DNA of 64,000 bases from Turicibacter sp. TJ11 (GCF_021497505.1 NZ_CP069349.1:62001-126000); one strand, 5' to 3'. Positions 11,943 to 21,061 are shown, numbered from the stretch's first letter. Numbers and translations are program-made. The notes: generated by a model from the letters alone, not told the origin.

Positions 11943-13457
11943 ATGAACATCAATTATGAAATTAATCGTTTAATCAGTTTTGGATTACAGCATGACATGA
12001 TTAAAGAAGCAGATTTATTATATGCTGCTAACAAAATCATCGATATTTTAAAAGTTCCATCATTTGAATATGAAGCAGTACAATTAGAGCCGATGGAAAA
12101 TCCAAGTGAAATCTTAGAAGCGATGCTAGATTACGCTAAAGAAAATGGAGTTCTTGAGTGCGATAGCGTGGACCATCGCGATCTATTAGATACAAAAATC
12201 ATGGATTGTTTAATGCCACGTCCATCTGAAGTGGTTCAAACGTTTGAAGATTTTCATGCTCAAAATCCAAAAGAGGCAACAAAATATTATTATGATTTAA
12301 GTAAAGCTTCAAATTATATCCGTGTCAGTCGTGTGGCTAAAAACTTAAGCTGGAAAGCAAAAACGAAGTATGGAAACTTAGATATTACCATTAACTTATC
12401 TAAACCTGAAAAAGATCCAAAAGCGATTGCGATGGCAAAAAGCTTACCAAGCTCAAACTATCCAAAATGTCTACTCTGCCAAGAAAATGTAGGATATGCA
12501 GGGACATTAAATCATCCAGCTCGACAAAATCATCGCATTATTCCGCTTGAATTAACAAAAGAAGAATGGTTTTTACAATACTCGCCATATGTTTATTACA
12601 ATGAGCACTGTATCGTTTTAAAAGGTGCTCATGAACCAATGAAAATCTCACGTTTAACGTTTGAACGTTTATTAGAGTTTGTTAGTCAGTTTAAACATTA
12701 TTTCTTAGGATCAAATGCAGATTTACCAATCGTTGGAGGATCAATTTTAACGCATGATCACTTCCAAGGTGGAGCGTATGAGTTTGCGATGGAAACAGCT
12801 CCAATTTTAAAAACGTTAAATGTCTTAAACTATGAAGATGTTGAAGTTGGATTTGTGAATTGGCCGTTAAGTGTCTTACGTTTAAAAGGAGAAAGCCGTG
12901 AACGTCTTGTAGAATTAGGAGATATTATTTTAAATGCATGGCGTGAATATAGTGATGAAGCCTTAGGAATTTTTGCTTCAACGGACGGTACTCCACATAA
13001 CACGATTACTCCAATTGCTCGCTTTAAAAATGGAAAATATGAATTAGATTTAGTATTACGTAATAATCGTACATCAGATGAGCATCCAGACGGAATTTAT
13101 CATCCACATGCTCACCTACATCACTTGAAGAAAGAAAACATTGGATTAATTGAAGTTATGGGATTAGCGGTATTACCTGGACGTTTAAAAGATGAGCTTG
13201 AAATCGTTAAACAGGCGTTAGTAGCTCGTGATTCAAAGATGTTAGAAGAATCAGGACTTGAAAAGCACCTTCCTTGGTTAAATGAAATGTTAGGACGTTA
13301 TGAATCAGTAAGCACTGATGAAGCAATGTCTATTGTTGAAACTGAAGTTGGACAAAAATTTGTTGAAATTTTAGAGTGTTGTGGTGTATATAAATTAACG
13401 GACGAAGGATTAGAAGGAATTCAACGATTCATTAATTCAATTAATTGTTCATTATAA
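11943..13457 (+). CDS. galT: UTP--hexose-1-phosphate uridylyltransferase (GalT family 2)
   Basis: This enzyme swaps UMP between UDP-glucose and galactose 1-phosphate, giving UDP-galactose and glucose 1-phosphate. The 504-residue length and the motif GGSILTHDHFQGGAYEFAM fit the long Bacillus/Lactobacillus type and not the shorter E. coli type. LCQENVGYAG and the later PHAHLHHLKK segment are also typical. A GGAGAG ribosome site precedes the ATG. It is the middle gene of galKTE, with 23- and 12-base spacers. The glucose 1-phosphate formed could feed GlgC in the glycogen locus. Confidence 0.96.
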   Translation: MNINYEINRLISFGLQHDMIKEADLLYAANKIIDILKVPSFEYEAVQLEPMENPSEILEAMLDYAKENGVLECDSVDHRDLLDTKIMDCLMPRPSEVVQTFEDFHAQNPKEATKYYYDLSKASNYIRVSRVAKNLSWKAKTKYGNLDITINLSKPEKDPKAIAMAKSLPSSNYPKCLLCQENVGYAGTLNHPARQNHRIIPLELTKEEWFLQYSPYVYYNEHCIVLKGAHEPMKISRLTFERLLEFVSQFKHYFLGSNADLPIVGGSILTHDHFQGGAYEFAMETAPILKTLNVLNYEDVEVGFVNWPLSVLRLKGESRERLVELGDIILNAWREYSDEALGIFASTDGTPHNTITPIARFKNGKYELDLVLRNNRTSDEHPDGIYHPHAHLHHLKKENIGLIEVMGLAVLPGRLKDELEIVKQALVARDSKMLEESGLEKHLPWLNEMLGRYESVSTDEAMSIVETEVGQKFVEILECCGVYKLTDEGLEGIQRFINSINCSL

Positions 13458-13469
13458 GGAGGAAGAGAA

Positions 13470-14441
13470 ATGAAAGTTTTAGTAACAGGTGGAGCAGGGT
13501 ATATTGGATCACACGCTGTTTATGCTTTAATTGAACAAGGGCATGACGTTGTAGTGGTGGATAATTTAGTAACAGGACATCGCGGGGATGTTCATCCAAA
13601 TGCAACGTTCTATCATGGAAACATTGGTGATTATCGTTTCATGACAGAAGTTTTACGTAAGGAAAATGTCGATGGTGTGATTCACTTTGCTGCTTACTCA
13701 TTAGTTGGGGAAAGTATGACAAATCCTTATAAGTATTATGACAATAACATGAGTGGAACAAATGTTTTATTAAAAGCGATGGTTGATTGTGGCGTTCAAA
13801 ATATCGTCTTCTCATCAACAGCAGCGACTTATGGGGAAGCTCAAAATATTCCAATCTTAGAGACAGATCCAACGAATCCAACGAATGTTTATGGGGAAAC
13901 GAAATTAGCGATGGAGCGTATGATTAACTGGTATCATAAAGCACACGAAACAAACTATGTTTCATTACGTTACTTTAACGTAGCGGGAGCTCATCCATCA
14001 GGATTAATTGGAGAAAAACATGATCCAGAAACGCATTTAATTCCAATTATTTTACAAGTTGCATCAGGACGTCGTGAAGCGATTAATGTTTTCGGTGATG
14101 ACTATGATACAGCAGATGGAACTTGTATCCGCGATTACATCCATGTTTGCGATTTAGCAGAAGCTCATATTTTAGCGATGCAATACTTAGTTAATGGTGG
14201 AGAAAGTACAATCTGTAACTTAGGAAATGGAGAAGGATTTAGTGTTCTTGAAATGATTGAAGCAGCACGCGAAGTAACCAATCATCCAATTCCAGCTGTT
14301 ATTTCACCACGTCGTGCAGGAGATCCTGCGAAGTTAATTGCTTCAAGTAAAAAAGCTCAAGATATTTTAGGTTGGACACCAAAACATCCTGAAGTTAAAG
14401 ATATGATTGCTAGTGCTTGGGCAGTAGAAAAAAATAAATAA
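13470..14441 (+). CDS. galE: UDP-glucose 4-epimerase
   Basis: This NAD-dependent short-chain dehydrogenase/reductase interconverts UDP-galactose and UDP-glucose and closes the Leloir cycle. The Rossmann motif GGAGYIGSH is at the N-terminus, followed by the DNLVTG strand end, SSTAATYG with the catalytic Ser/Thr, and YGETKLAME with the Tyr-x-x-x-Lys pair. At 323 residues it is a normal length. AAGGAGGAAG precedes the ATG. It ends the galKTE operon just before a strong terminator. It may also supply UDP-galactose for cell-surface sugars. Confidence 0.97.
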   Translation: MKVLVTGGAGYIGSHAVYALIEQGHDVVVVDNLVTGHRGDVHPNATFYHGNIGDYRFMTEVLRKENVDGVIHFAAYSLVGESMTNPYKYYDNNMSGTNVLLKAMVDCGVQNIVFSSTAATYGEAQNIPILETDPTNPTNVYGETKLAMERMINWYHKAHETNYVSLRYFNVAGAHPSGLIGEKHDPETHLIPIILQVASGRREAINVFGDDYDTADGTCIRDYIHVCDLAEAHILAMQYLVNGGESTICNLGNGEGFSVLEMIEAAREVTNHPIPAVISPRRAGDPAKLIASSKKAQDILGWTPKHPEVKDMIASAWAVEKNK

Positions 14442-14446
14442 GAATT

Positions 14447-14476
14447 AAAGCTATCTCAATTGAGATAGCTTTTTTG
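14447..14476 (+). terminator. Intrinsic terminator after galE
   Basis: AAAGCTATCTCAATTGAGATAGCTTT is a perfect hairpin, followed by a T-run. Confidence 0.92.
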
Positions 14477-14551
14477 TTATGTTAATCATCTAATGAATGA
14501 AAGTAATTTTATTCAAAAAATGATAAAAATATCCTATAATTTATATAAATG

Positions 14552-14582
14552 GACATAATATGTCTATCTTAAATGATATAAT
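14552..14582 (+). promoter_or_regulatory. Promoter region with GACATA-A-TATGTC dyad before the WYL regulator
   Basis: A perfect 13-bp dyad, GACATAATATGTC (14552-14564), lies where the -35 of a TATAAT (14577-14582) would be. The -35 itself is poor. A dyad here is consistent with self-control by the regulator encoded 20 bases downstream. Confidence 0.5.
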
Positions 14583-14602
14583 ATTGGGGAAATGGTGAAA
14601 TT

Positions 14603-15610
14603 ATGGAAAAAGATAAAGACCATCGAATTAATCGAGTTTTATCTATTTATCAGCGCCTAGAAAAAGGACAAATATTAAACAAGGATCAATTAGCTCTTGA
14701 ATTTGGAGTTAACAACAAATCCATTCAAAGGGATATTGAGCATCTGCGGTTTTACTTAGCCAATCAGCCTGATTGCGCGAATTTAGAGTTGAAGTATAGT
14801 CGAAAACATCGAGGGTATCAGTTACTAGGTAGTAAAAATCATAGCTTTGATCGAAAGAAAATTTTATTAATGCTGAAGATTTTATTAGCTAGTCGACCGT
14901 TAAATCAAAAAGAAATAAGTGATTTAATTAATATGTTACTTGTTCAATTAGATGAACCTGATCAAAAGCTCATAAAAGAATTAATAGGAAATGAAGTGTT
15001 TAACTACGTTCCATTAAGGCATGACAGTGATTTGATTGATAAGGTTTGGGACTTAAGTCAAATTATTAATCGTCAGCAGATGATTAAAATCTCATATCTT
15101 CGTCATGATGAGCGAAGACTACATCGAAACTTAAAACCCGTCAGTATCATGTTTTCGGATTTTTACTTTTATCTAATTGCTTATATGGAAGAACCAAAAT
15201 ATTACTTATTTAGTTATGATAAATTAAATAATGATTATTTACGAGTGTTCCGAGTGGATCGAATTGAAAGCTATGAAGCGTTAGATGAAAAGTTTTATTT
15301 ACCTTATTCTAACCGATTTGAAGAAGGGGAATTTAGAAAAAGAATTCAGTTCATGTTCTTAGGCGAATTAATTAAAGTAAAATTTGAATTTCATGGCTCT
15401 TTAATTGAACCTGTTCTAGATCGATTACCGACTGCCACCATTTTAGAGCAGGAGTTTAATAAATATGTCATTGAAGCGGAAGTGTATGGTAAAGGAATTA
15501 TTATGTGGTTAATGAGTCAATCAACAAGAATTAGAGTCTTATCACCTCCAAGTCTTGTTGAAGAGATGAAGAATGAAATTAGGCGTTTATCACAGATGTA
15601 TGATCAATAG
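14603..15610 (+). CDS. HTH and WYL-domain transcriptional regulator
   Basis: This is a one-component regulator of the YafY/DeoR-like class. Residues about 8-60 form a winged helix-turn-helix (RVLSIYQRLEKGQILNKDQLALEFGV..KSIQRDIEHLR). Residues about 140-225 are a WYL domain, a ligand-sensing SH3-like fold (MIKISYLRHDERRLHRNLKPVSIMF..FYLIAYMEEPKYYLFSYD). A WCX-type C-terminal extension follows. WYL proteins sense nucleic-acid or nucleotide ligands in several systems, including phage-defence control, but no such system lies beside it here. It is a lone gene with a dyad over its own promoter, so autoregulation is likely. Confidence 0.85.
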   Translation: MEKDKDHRINRVLSIYQRLEKGQILNKDQLALEFGVNNKSIQRDIEHLRFYLANQPDCANLELKYSRKHRGYQLLGSKNHSFDRKKILLMLKILLASRPLNQKEISDLINMLLVQLDEPDQKLIKELIGNEVFNYVPLRHDSDLIDKVWDLSQIINRQQMIKISYLRHDERRLHRNLKPVSIMFSDFYFYLIAYMEEPKYYLFSYDKLNNDYLRVFRVDRIESYEALDEKFYLPYSNRFEEGEFRKRIQFMFLGELIKVKFEFHGSLIEPVLDRLPTATILEQEFNKYVIEAEVYGKGIIMWLMSQSTRIRVLSPPSLVEEMKNEIRRLSQMYDQ

Positions 15611-15822
15611 ACGACATCAAATTTGGGATATTAATATTGGATTGGGAGCCAGTATTAATAAATAATGGGTAATGTTTTGTTTAAAATAAGTTCGTTTATA
15701 AAAAATACTAATTATTATAAATTTGGGAGTTATAATAATTAAAATGTTAAAAAATTGTCTTATTTAAACTAAAATAACGAGATTAAAGAAATAAAAAATT
15801 TTTAAGTTTAAAGTCAAATTAT

Positions 15823-15863
15823 AAAAAGCGATTAATTCTATTGGGAAGAAGTAATCGCTTTTT
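15823..15863. terminator. Hairpin terminator, bidirectional form
   Basis: AAAAAGCGATTA pairs with TAATCGCTTTTT around an imperfect inner stem. It lies 213 bases after the WYL gene, so it may end that transcript or one read from the other strand. Confidence 0.75.
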
Positions 15864-15927
15864 ATGACTAAAAAAGTAGAAATCAAGTGCTTAGTTTATC
15901 GGTCATTAAAATAACACAATTATAACA

Positions 15928-16085
15928 TTGAAAACGTATTCAAAGTATGATAAATTATTACTTGTGATTTTTAAACTCTAAGTGATTAGAGGATTGATTT
16001 CATATGGGGGAATGAAATCGAGGAATTACGTGAAGGGAATGTATTATCGTTGCACCACTAGATCAACAATCTAGTGGTTTTTTTA
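15928..16085 (+). ncRNA. Candidate small RNA with promoter, three hairpins and terminator
   Basis: A -35 TTGAAA (15928-15933) and a TAAATT -10 (15951-15956) are 17 bp apart. Three perfect hairpins follow: CTCTAA/TTAGAG (15976-15991, GTGA loop), GATTTCAT/ATGAAATC (15996-16019, G-rich loop) and ACCACTAGAT/ATCTAGTGGT (16054-16078), which runs into eight T. The predicted RNA is about 120 nt. It has no ORF with a ribosome site, and the next gene is on the opposite strand, so it is not a leader. It matches no RNA family that I recognise. The G-rich loop (ATGGGGGA) could expose an anti-Shine-Dalgarno-type target site. Confidence 0.5.
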
Positions 16086-16115
16086 TTGATTAAGACATTA
16101 AAAAGATAATTATCA

Positions 16116-16655
16116 TTAATTGAACGATTCAAAGAAGTAAGAAGAAATATCATGGTCATCATCATTATAAAATGAGCAGTTAATCTTTTCTAAAGAACGA
16201 CCATTTAAAGGATAAACTTTTATAAAATATAAATCCTGAGATAAATCTTCAAGATACGTTTGATCATTGAATGTTAATTTTAAAGTGCTCGCTTGTAAGT
16301 CTTCATTTAATCCCCAAAGAAGTAAATAATTTGAGGATTGATACATTTGACAGCGATTCACCTGTGCTCCTTTAGGAGCTGAAACCATATTAGAGAGATT
16401 GTATCGCCAAAATAAGATGGCATTCGGTTCATAGATGGCAATATCAAGTTGATTAGTAGCTAAGTCCTGAAATAAAATAAATTCATTCTTTTCATAGTGA
16501 ATCTGATCGATTAGATAAATCTCATGATTTAAACGAGATTTTAAATCATCATCCATTGAAGTGACTGTCGTAGTCGTGATGTAAAGAGCAATTAAATCTA
16601 AACTAAGAATAAGAAGTAAACCAATGATTAATCGAGACTTAATGTAATTTAGCAT
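16116..16655 (-). CDS. Hypothetical membrane-anchored protein, 179 residues
   Basis: I do not recognise this family. The N-terminus (about residues 9-28) is one hydrophobic segment after a short basic stretch, so the protein is probably anchored with its body outside. The exposed part is rich in Asp, Asn and Tyr and has two Cys residues (in NRCQMY and INCSFY) that could pair. A GGAGGAA ribosome site precedes the ATG. It stands alone, convergent with the candidate small RNA. A pseudopilin-like role was considered, but no prepilin cleavage motif is visible. Confidence 0.65.
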   Translation of the reverse strand: MLNYIKSRLIIGLLLILSLDLIALYITTTTVTSMDDDLKSRLNHEIYLIDQIHYEKNEFILFQDLATNQLDIAIYEPNAILFWRYNLSNMVSAPKGAQVNRCQMYQSSNYLLLWGLNEDLQASTLKLTFNDQTYLEDLSQDLYFIKVYPLNGRSLEKINCSFYNDDDHDISSYFFESFN

Positions 16656-16764
16656 AGTTCCTCCTAAGTCATAACTTTTGATAAACTATATGCTAATGAC
16701 AACAATTATATTTTAAGGTAGTGGAATGAAAAATTAATTAAGTTTTTGAGAATGGGGTGAGTGG

Positions 16765-17346
16765 ATGGATGAAATGAATAATCACATTAAACGCGCTGAA
16801 GAGTGTGAAAGAGGTAGAGTAGCCACATTTTTAGTTGAACAATTTAAAAAGGAATTTTCTCGATTCTCTATAGAAAAAGAGCTCTTAGTTGAATTATTTA
16901 GTCGAGCTATGCGAACTCAACAATGCTTTATTCTGACGGATTCTCATGAAGTGATTGGGCTAATTACTTATTCAACCCGTGATCAAGCCTCGTTTGAAAT
17001 AAGCATGAAGGAAATAAAAGAGATACTAGGGTGGAAGTCGTTACAAGTTTATTTTGATGTGGTGCAGAAAGAAAAGAAGGTGGGTAATCATCAGATTTAT
17101 ATCAATACACTCGCTGTTCATCCAAAGTATCGAAGATGAGGGATTGGAACTCAGTTATTGAAATTTTTAATCGATGAGATAAAGGGAAGTGAATACTTAC
17201 TAGATGTCTTATCGACAAATAAAGAAGCCCTTCGTTTATATCAGCGATTTGGATTTAAAATAAACGTAACAAAGAAACAAAAAATCTTACTTAGGCTAAG
17301 ATTAACGCGAACCATTTCAATGAAATACAGTTCGGATAATAGATGA
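16765..17346 (+). pseudogene. GNAT acetyltransferase interrupted by an in-frame TGA
   Basis: Two adjacent reading frames in the same phase are the two halves of one GNAT protein. The break is a TGA at 17137-17139, inside the acetyl-CoA loop: the first half ends INTLAVHPKYRR, and the second would continue GIGTQLLKFLIDEIK, so the stop replaces one residue of the R-x-x-G-x-G motif. The second half (STNKEALRLYQRFGFKI) carries the normal C-terminal motif. There is no start or ribosome site for it. TGA is used as an ordinary stop elsewhere in the window, so reading it as tryptophan is unlikely. A single point change or a sequencing error would explain it. Confidence 0.85.
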
Positions 17347-17872
17347 CAATAAATGACAATCATCGCTGTTGCTGCTTATATGGGAATGTAATATAATAAA
17401 GGGGCAATAGGGGTGTGATTAGCAGTGAAAAAACTAGATTGATTGTGAGAGACCATTAGGAATGTTGCAATTAGTTTAGTTTTTTTCTTTTATTAAAATG
17501 AAGATAATCAGGAGAGTTTTTTGGTTTGCAAGAAGATGCAATCAGCTAACGAAAACAAACAACAAAAATTGACAAATGCTGAGGTTAAAACTCGTTATAA
17601 TCAAATATGAAATGACAAATTTATTATTTCTAGTTAAGTTAGTAGATGAATTGAAATTCATTATTCCCGCTTAAGAAGTAATAAGATAGGTAGTTAAGTG
17701 ATTTAAGATGCTAAGATTCGTTTTAAATACTTATCAAGTGAAAATGTAAGTAGGCTAGAGTTAATGACTTAAATGAAAACGAATGCTTTACATAAAGCAT
17801 CATATGTTAAGATAATTTTAGACCATGTATTTTAAATAAGCTAAGAGATTGAAAAAGATTGGATGTGTGAAA
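17347..17872 (+). other. 526-base gap with a possible acetyltransferase remnant and a promoter
   Basis: GTG at 17415 opens a short frame reading VISSEKTRLIVRDH before a stop, which resembles the first residues of RimJ/RimL-type acetyltransferases. It may be a decayed second GNAT gene. A dyad and promoter for the NUDIX gene lie at 17783-17816. Nothing else is supported. Confidence 0.35.
17783..17816 (+). promoter_or_regulatory. Promoter with ATGCTTT/AAAGCAT dyad before the NUDIX gene
   Basis: The arms ATGCTTT (17783-17789) and AAAGCAT (17794-17800) flank ACAT and cover a -35 TTTACA (17787-17792). A -10 GATAAT lies at 17811-17816 with an 18-bp spacer. Repressor binding here is inferred. Confidence 0.5.
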
Positions 17873-18310
17873 ATGACTAATGATGTATTTGGTGAGAAGT
17901 TAGTAAATCAAACTTATGTGGATCGTGAAGGAGTTTATGCTGTTATTTTAAATGATAAAAATGAAGTTGCAACGGTTCGGTTACCTCATGGTTATTTTTT
18001 ACCTGGAGGTGGTTTAGAAGGTGTTGAAAGTAAAGAAGCGTGTTTACGTCGTGAATGTATAGAAGAACTTGGCTGGAACATTGAAATTAATCAATTTGTT
18101 TGTAAAGCCTCAAATTATTATTACTCCAACTATCGCCATCTTTATTTACATGCAACAGGTCACTTTTACTTGGCAACGAAATTAGAACAGATCACGCAAC
18201 CAATTGAGCGTGATCATGAGTTAGTGTGGCTCAGTTTAGATGAATGTTTAAGTCAACTTCATCTCGATCATCAGGCCTGGGCAGTTAAAAAAGCCATGCA
18301 GTTAATCTAA
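17873..18310 (+). CDS. NUDIX hydrolase
   Basis: This enzyme would hydrolyse a nucleoside diphosphate linked to some moiety X; the substrate is unknown. The full Nudix box G-x5-E-x7-REUxEExGU is present in GGLEGVESKEACLRRECIEELGW. The length, about 145 residues, is a single Nudix domain. The start is uncertain. The ATG at 17873 has only a weak GGATG-like site, and a TTG at 17849 would add eight residues with no better site. Transcription probably begins near 17822, from the dyad-covered promoter. Confidence 0.85.
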   Translation: MTNDVFGEKLVNQTYVDREGVYAVILNDKNEVATVRLPHGYFLPGGGLEGVESKEACLRRECIEELGWNIEINQFVCKASNYYYSNYRHLYLHATGHFYLATKLEQITQPIERDHELVWLSLDECLSQLHLDHQAWAVKKAMQLI

Positions 18311-18461
18311 AGAAACACCACTACAAAATAAAATCTTTTTTTATTGAAATGAAGCTATTAATTTTGTTTAAAAAAGTAGACGAATAAAATTTTAAAAACT
18401 ATTATGCCATGAATTAATCTATGTTATAATAGTAGAAATATTTGAAAAGGAGTGAGTTTGC

Positions 18462-19697
18462 ATGTTAGAAATCTTAAAATCTAGACGTCAAAAACTAGGG
18501 GCAAATATTAAGGATAATTCATTATTAATCTTATTATCAGGGGAAGCACCGGTTCGTTCAGGTGATCAATTTTATGAGTATACACCACATCGTAACTTTT
18601 ATTATTTAACGAATTTAGATCGTCCTAAAATGGTTTATGTTTTACGTAAAATTAATGGGATAATGGAAGATTACTTATTTATTGAAACTGTTTCAGAAGT
18701 GGAAGAAAAGTGGACTGGAAAGCGTATGAGTGCTGATGAAGCAAAAGAAATGTCAGGAATTAAAAATGTATTTCCTGAAAGTGAATTACGCTCCATGTTA
18801 GGTCGTTGGTTATTGAATGACCCTTTTGAGAATGCTTATTTTGATTTCGAACGTGGATCATATCATCACCAAGACACAATTCAAGTTCAATTTGCAAAAG
18901 AATTAAAACGCCAATATCCGTTTTTACACGTTCAAAATATTTATCAAGCTATTACTGCACTACGTTTAATTAAATCTGAAGATGAAATTGCTAATATGCG
19001 TACAGCGATTGAAAAGACACGTCTTGGAATTGAAAGTTTAATGAAAAATTCAAAACCAGGAATGTATGAATATCAGTTAGAAGCACACTATGATTTTACA
19101 ATTAAAACAGAAGGTGTTAAAAAGACATCTTTCCATACCATTGCAGCAGCGGGAGAAAATGCGACAGTCTTACATTACGATAGAAACGATTCAGTTTGCC
19201 GTGATGGGGATTTAATCTTATTTGATTTAGGATGTGAGTGGAAGTATTATTGCTCAGATATTTCACGAACATTCCCTATTAACGGAAAGTTCACGGATCG
19301 TCAACGAGCAGTTTACCAAGCGGTATTAGACGCTCAAGTGGCAACGATCGAAATGATTAAACCTGGTGTCTCATTACAAGATTTAAATGAGTTTGCACGT
19401 AAAAAATTAGCTGAAGGCTGCAAATCATTAGGATTAATTGAGAAAGATGAAGAGATATCAAAATACTACTATCATGGAATTGGTCATTACTTAGGATTAG
19501 ATACTCATGATGTTGGTGGTCGTGGAGGTGTATTACAGCCAGGTATGGTCATTACCATTGAACCAGGATTATACATCGCTGAAGAAGGAATTGGAATTCG
19601 TATCGAAGATGATATTTTAATTACAAAAGATGGACATGAAAATTTATCAAAAGATATTATTAAATCGATTGAAGACATTGAAGCATTCATGGCTTAA
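18462..19697 (+). CDS. pepP: Xaa-Pro aminopeptidase (aminopeptidase P)
   Basis: This is a cytosolic metallopeptidase that removes N-terminal residues preceding proline. The N-terminal domain (residues about 1-150, with PHRNFYYLTNLDRPKMVYVLR) is the aminopeptidase P type. The C-terminal pita-bread domain has the dinuclear metal ligands in LILFDLGCEWKYYCSDISRTF (two Asp), HGIGHYLGLDTHD (His), ITIEPGLYI (Glu) and GIRIEDDILIT (Glu). At 411 residues it is full length. An AAAAGGAG ribosome site precedes the ATG. The gene is a single unit ended by a terminator shared with the convergent Na/Pi symporter. Confidence 0.93.
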   Translation: MLEILKSRRQKLGANIKDNSLLILLSGEAPVRSGDQFYEYTPHRNFYYLTNLDRPKMVYVLRKINGIMEDYLFIETVSEVEEKWTGKRMSADEAKEMSGIKNVFPESELRSMLGRWLLNDPFENAYFDFERGSYHHQDTIQVQFAKELKRQYPFLHVQNIYQAITALRLIKSEDEIANMRTAIEKTRLGIESLMKNSKPGMYEYQLEAHYDFTIKTEGVKKTSFHTIAAAGENATVLHYDRNDSVCRDGDLILFDLGCEWKYYCSDISRTFPINGKFTDRQRAVYQAVLDAQVATIEMIKPGVSLQDLNEFARKKLAEGCKSLGLIEKDEEISKYYYHGIGHYLGLDTHDVGGRGGVLQPGMVITIEPGLYIAEEGIGIRIEDDILITKDGHENLSKDIIKSIEDIEAFMA

Positions 19698-19715
19698 AAA
19701 TAAAACAGAATCAAT

Positions 19716-19750
19716 AAAAAAGGGAGAACAGTTTATTGTTCTCCCTTTTT
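19716..19750. terminator. Bidirectional terminator between pepP and the Na/Pi symporter
   Basis: AAAAAGGGAGAACA pairs with TGTTCTCCCTTTTT; the A- and T-runs suit both strands. Confidence 0.9.
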
Positions 19751-20712
19751 CATTGATAACGTTGATAAGAGGATTGAGTTGGAGTATGAAAAATAGTTTG
19801 AGCAAATTTAACGAATAATTTACTAAAAGGTAAAAATAAAATAACAGTTGATAAGTTAAAAAAGAGTTGTGAGTTTGCAATTTGTCGTTCCGGTGTGGCA
19901 CTAAATATAGCGGTAAACTCAATTAATAAATCAATAAATGGTAAGAAAAGTAGTGTTCCTAACATATTAAAGGTAAAATGAATTAAAGCTGCCTGTTTAC
20001 CTGCGGTATTTCCTCCTAAGCTAGAAAGGATGGCTGTTAAACAAGTTCCAATTTCATGACCAAATAAGATAGGAATAGCTGTATGAAGCGTAATCGCCCC
20101 TGTTGAAACAAGAGAGATTAAAATGGCGGTAGAGGCAGATGAACTTTGAATTAAAAATGTAATCGACATTCCAAGTAAAATACACATTAATGAACTTCCT
20201 TGAACATTAAAAATTAATCGTTGAAATAAATCAGATGATACGATGGGATTCATTGATAATTTTACAACTTCAAGTCCTAAAAAAAGTATCCCAAAACTAA
20301 AAAGAAAATGCCCAATGTGATAAAATTTTTTATTTTTAGAAAGGATCATAACGATAGCTCCTAAAAGAATAAATCCAGGAATAAAGTCGGTAAGGTTTAA
20401 AGTAATAAGCTGAGTCGTAATCGTCGTTCCCAAATTTGCTCCCATTATTACCCCTGTTGCTTGCAATAGTGTCATAAGTCCAGCATCAACTAATCCCACG
20501 ACTAATACAGTAATAGCGGAACTGCTTTGTACAAGTGCGGTAAACAAACAACCGATTAGTGCACCTTTATACGGTGAAGTAATAGTAGTCGAAACAGTTT
20601 CTTTAAGTTTATCACCAGCTAATGCTTTCAACGCGTTGCTCATTTGTCTCATTCCATATAAAAAAAGGCCAAGCCCAAAAAATAAACGAATAATAATTAG
20701 TAGTACGTTCAT
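19750..20712 (-). CDS. Na/phosphate cotransporter family protein, short form without PhoU domain
   Basis: This multi-pass membrane protein belongs to the NptA/YjbB family, which moves phosphate with sodium. It has the duplicated core with QSSSAITVLVVGLVDAG and QSSSASTAILISLVSTG, the two Gln-Ser-Ser repeats that form the transport site, and the GANLGTT and GHEIGTC repeats. At 320 residues it stops after the membrane domain, so it lacks the PhoU-like tail of its paralog at 21105-22724. I start at 20712 because TAGGAG lies 8 bases upstream. The substrate is inferred from the family. Confidence 0.88.
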   Translation of the reverse strand: MNVLLIIIRLFFGLGLFLYGMRQMSNALKALAGDKLKETVSTTITSPYKGALIGCLFTALVQSSSAITVLVVGLVDAGLMTLLQATGVIMGANLGTTITTQLITLNLTDFIPGFILLGAIVMILSKNKKFYHIGHFLFSFGILFLGLEVVKLSMNPIVSSDLFQRLIFNVQGSSLMCILLGMSITFLIQSSSASTAILISLVSTGAITLHTAIPILFGHEIGTCLTAILSSLGGNTAGKQAALIHFTFNMLGTLLFLPFIDLLIEFTAIFSATPERQIANSQLFFNLSTVILFLPFSKLFVKFAQTIFHTPTQSSYQRYQ

Positions 20713-20860
20713 TGTTTTCACTCCTATTGATGATTTTGTCTTTAGAGTGTACGTGTTTCGGCGATTAATTAGTCCATAATTTCTTCGACGAAATTGAATA
20801 AGCTGCTTAGTTTTAAGTCATAATAAGTCAGTTTATTTAAAAGAGGGAGATGTTTGACTG

Positions 20861-21061
20861 ATGAATCAGATTTTATTCAAAGTTGTTGAGTTAGAGGAAA
20901 GATTAAGGGCAACACTGGAAAACGGAGGCCCTATTGATCGCATAGTGAGTGAGGCTCAACTTAAGACATTAGACTTTTTTAAATATCATCCCATTCGAAG
21001 TCATGAAGAAGCACATGAGTTATTAACCGCAATGGATTTAGTGTTTGGAATCAAAAGTTAA
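20861..21061 (+). CDS. Small hypothetical protein, 66 residues
   Basis: I do not recognise this protein. It appears to be a soluble helical protein with a mixed charge (VELEERLRATLENGG, SHEEAHELLTAMDLVFGI). Coding is supported by an AGAGGGAG ribosome site 11 bases before the ATG and a terminator directly after the stop. It lies between the two Na/Pi symporters and is divergent from the short one, so a link to phosphate transport is possible but unproven. Confidence 0.65.
   Translation: MNQILFKVVELEERLRATLENGGPIDRIVSEAQLKTLDFFKYHPIRSHEEAHELLTAMDLVFGIKS

Larger units (their letters stand above)
15611..16115 (+). other. 505-base gap with two terminator-like hairpins and a candidate small RNA
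   Basis: No ORF with a ribosome site was found. The gap holds a bidirectional hairpin at 15823-15863 and a promoter plus three-hairpin unit at 15928-16085, both listed separately. The rest is AT-rich sequence in which I see nothing. Confidence 0.6.

Noticed and set aside
17137-17139. TGA read as tryptophan in the acetyltransferase
   Set aside because: TGA is a normal stop for other genes in the window, and Trp is not expected at this loop position.
17569-17601. TTGACA and TATAAT boxes in the gap before the NUDIX gene
   Set aside because: The spacer is 21 bp, too long for a normal promoter, and no gene or RNA structure follows.
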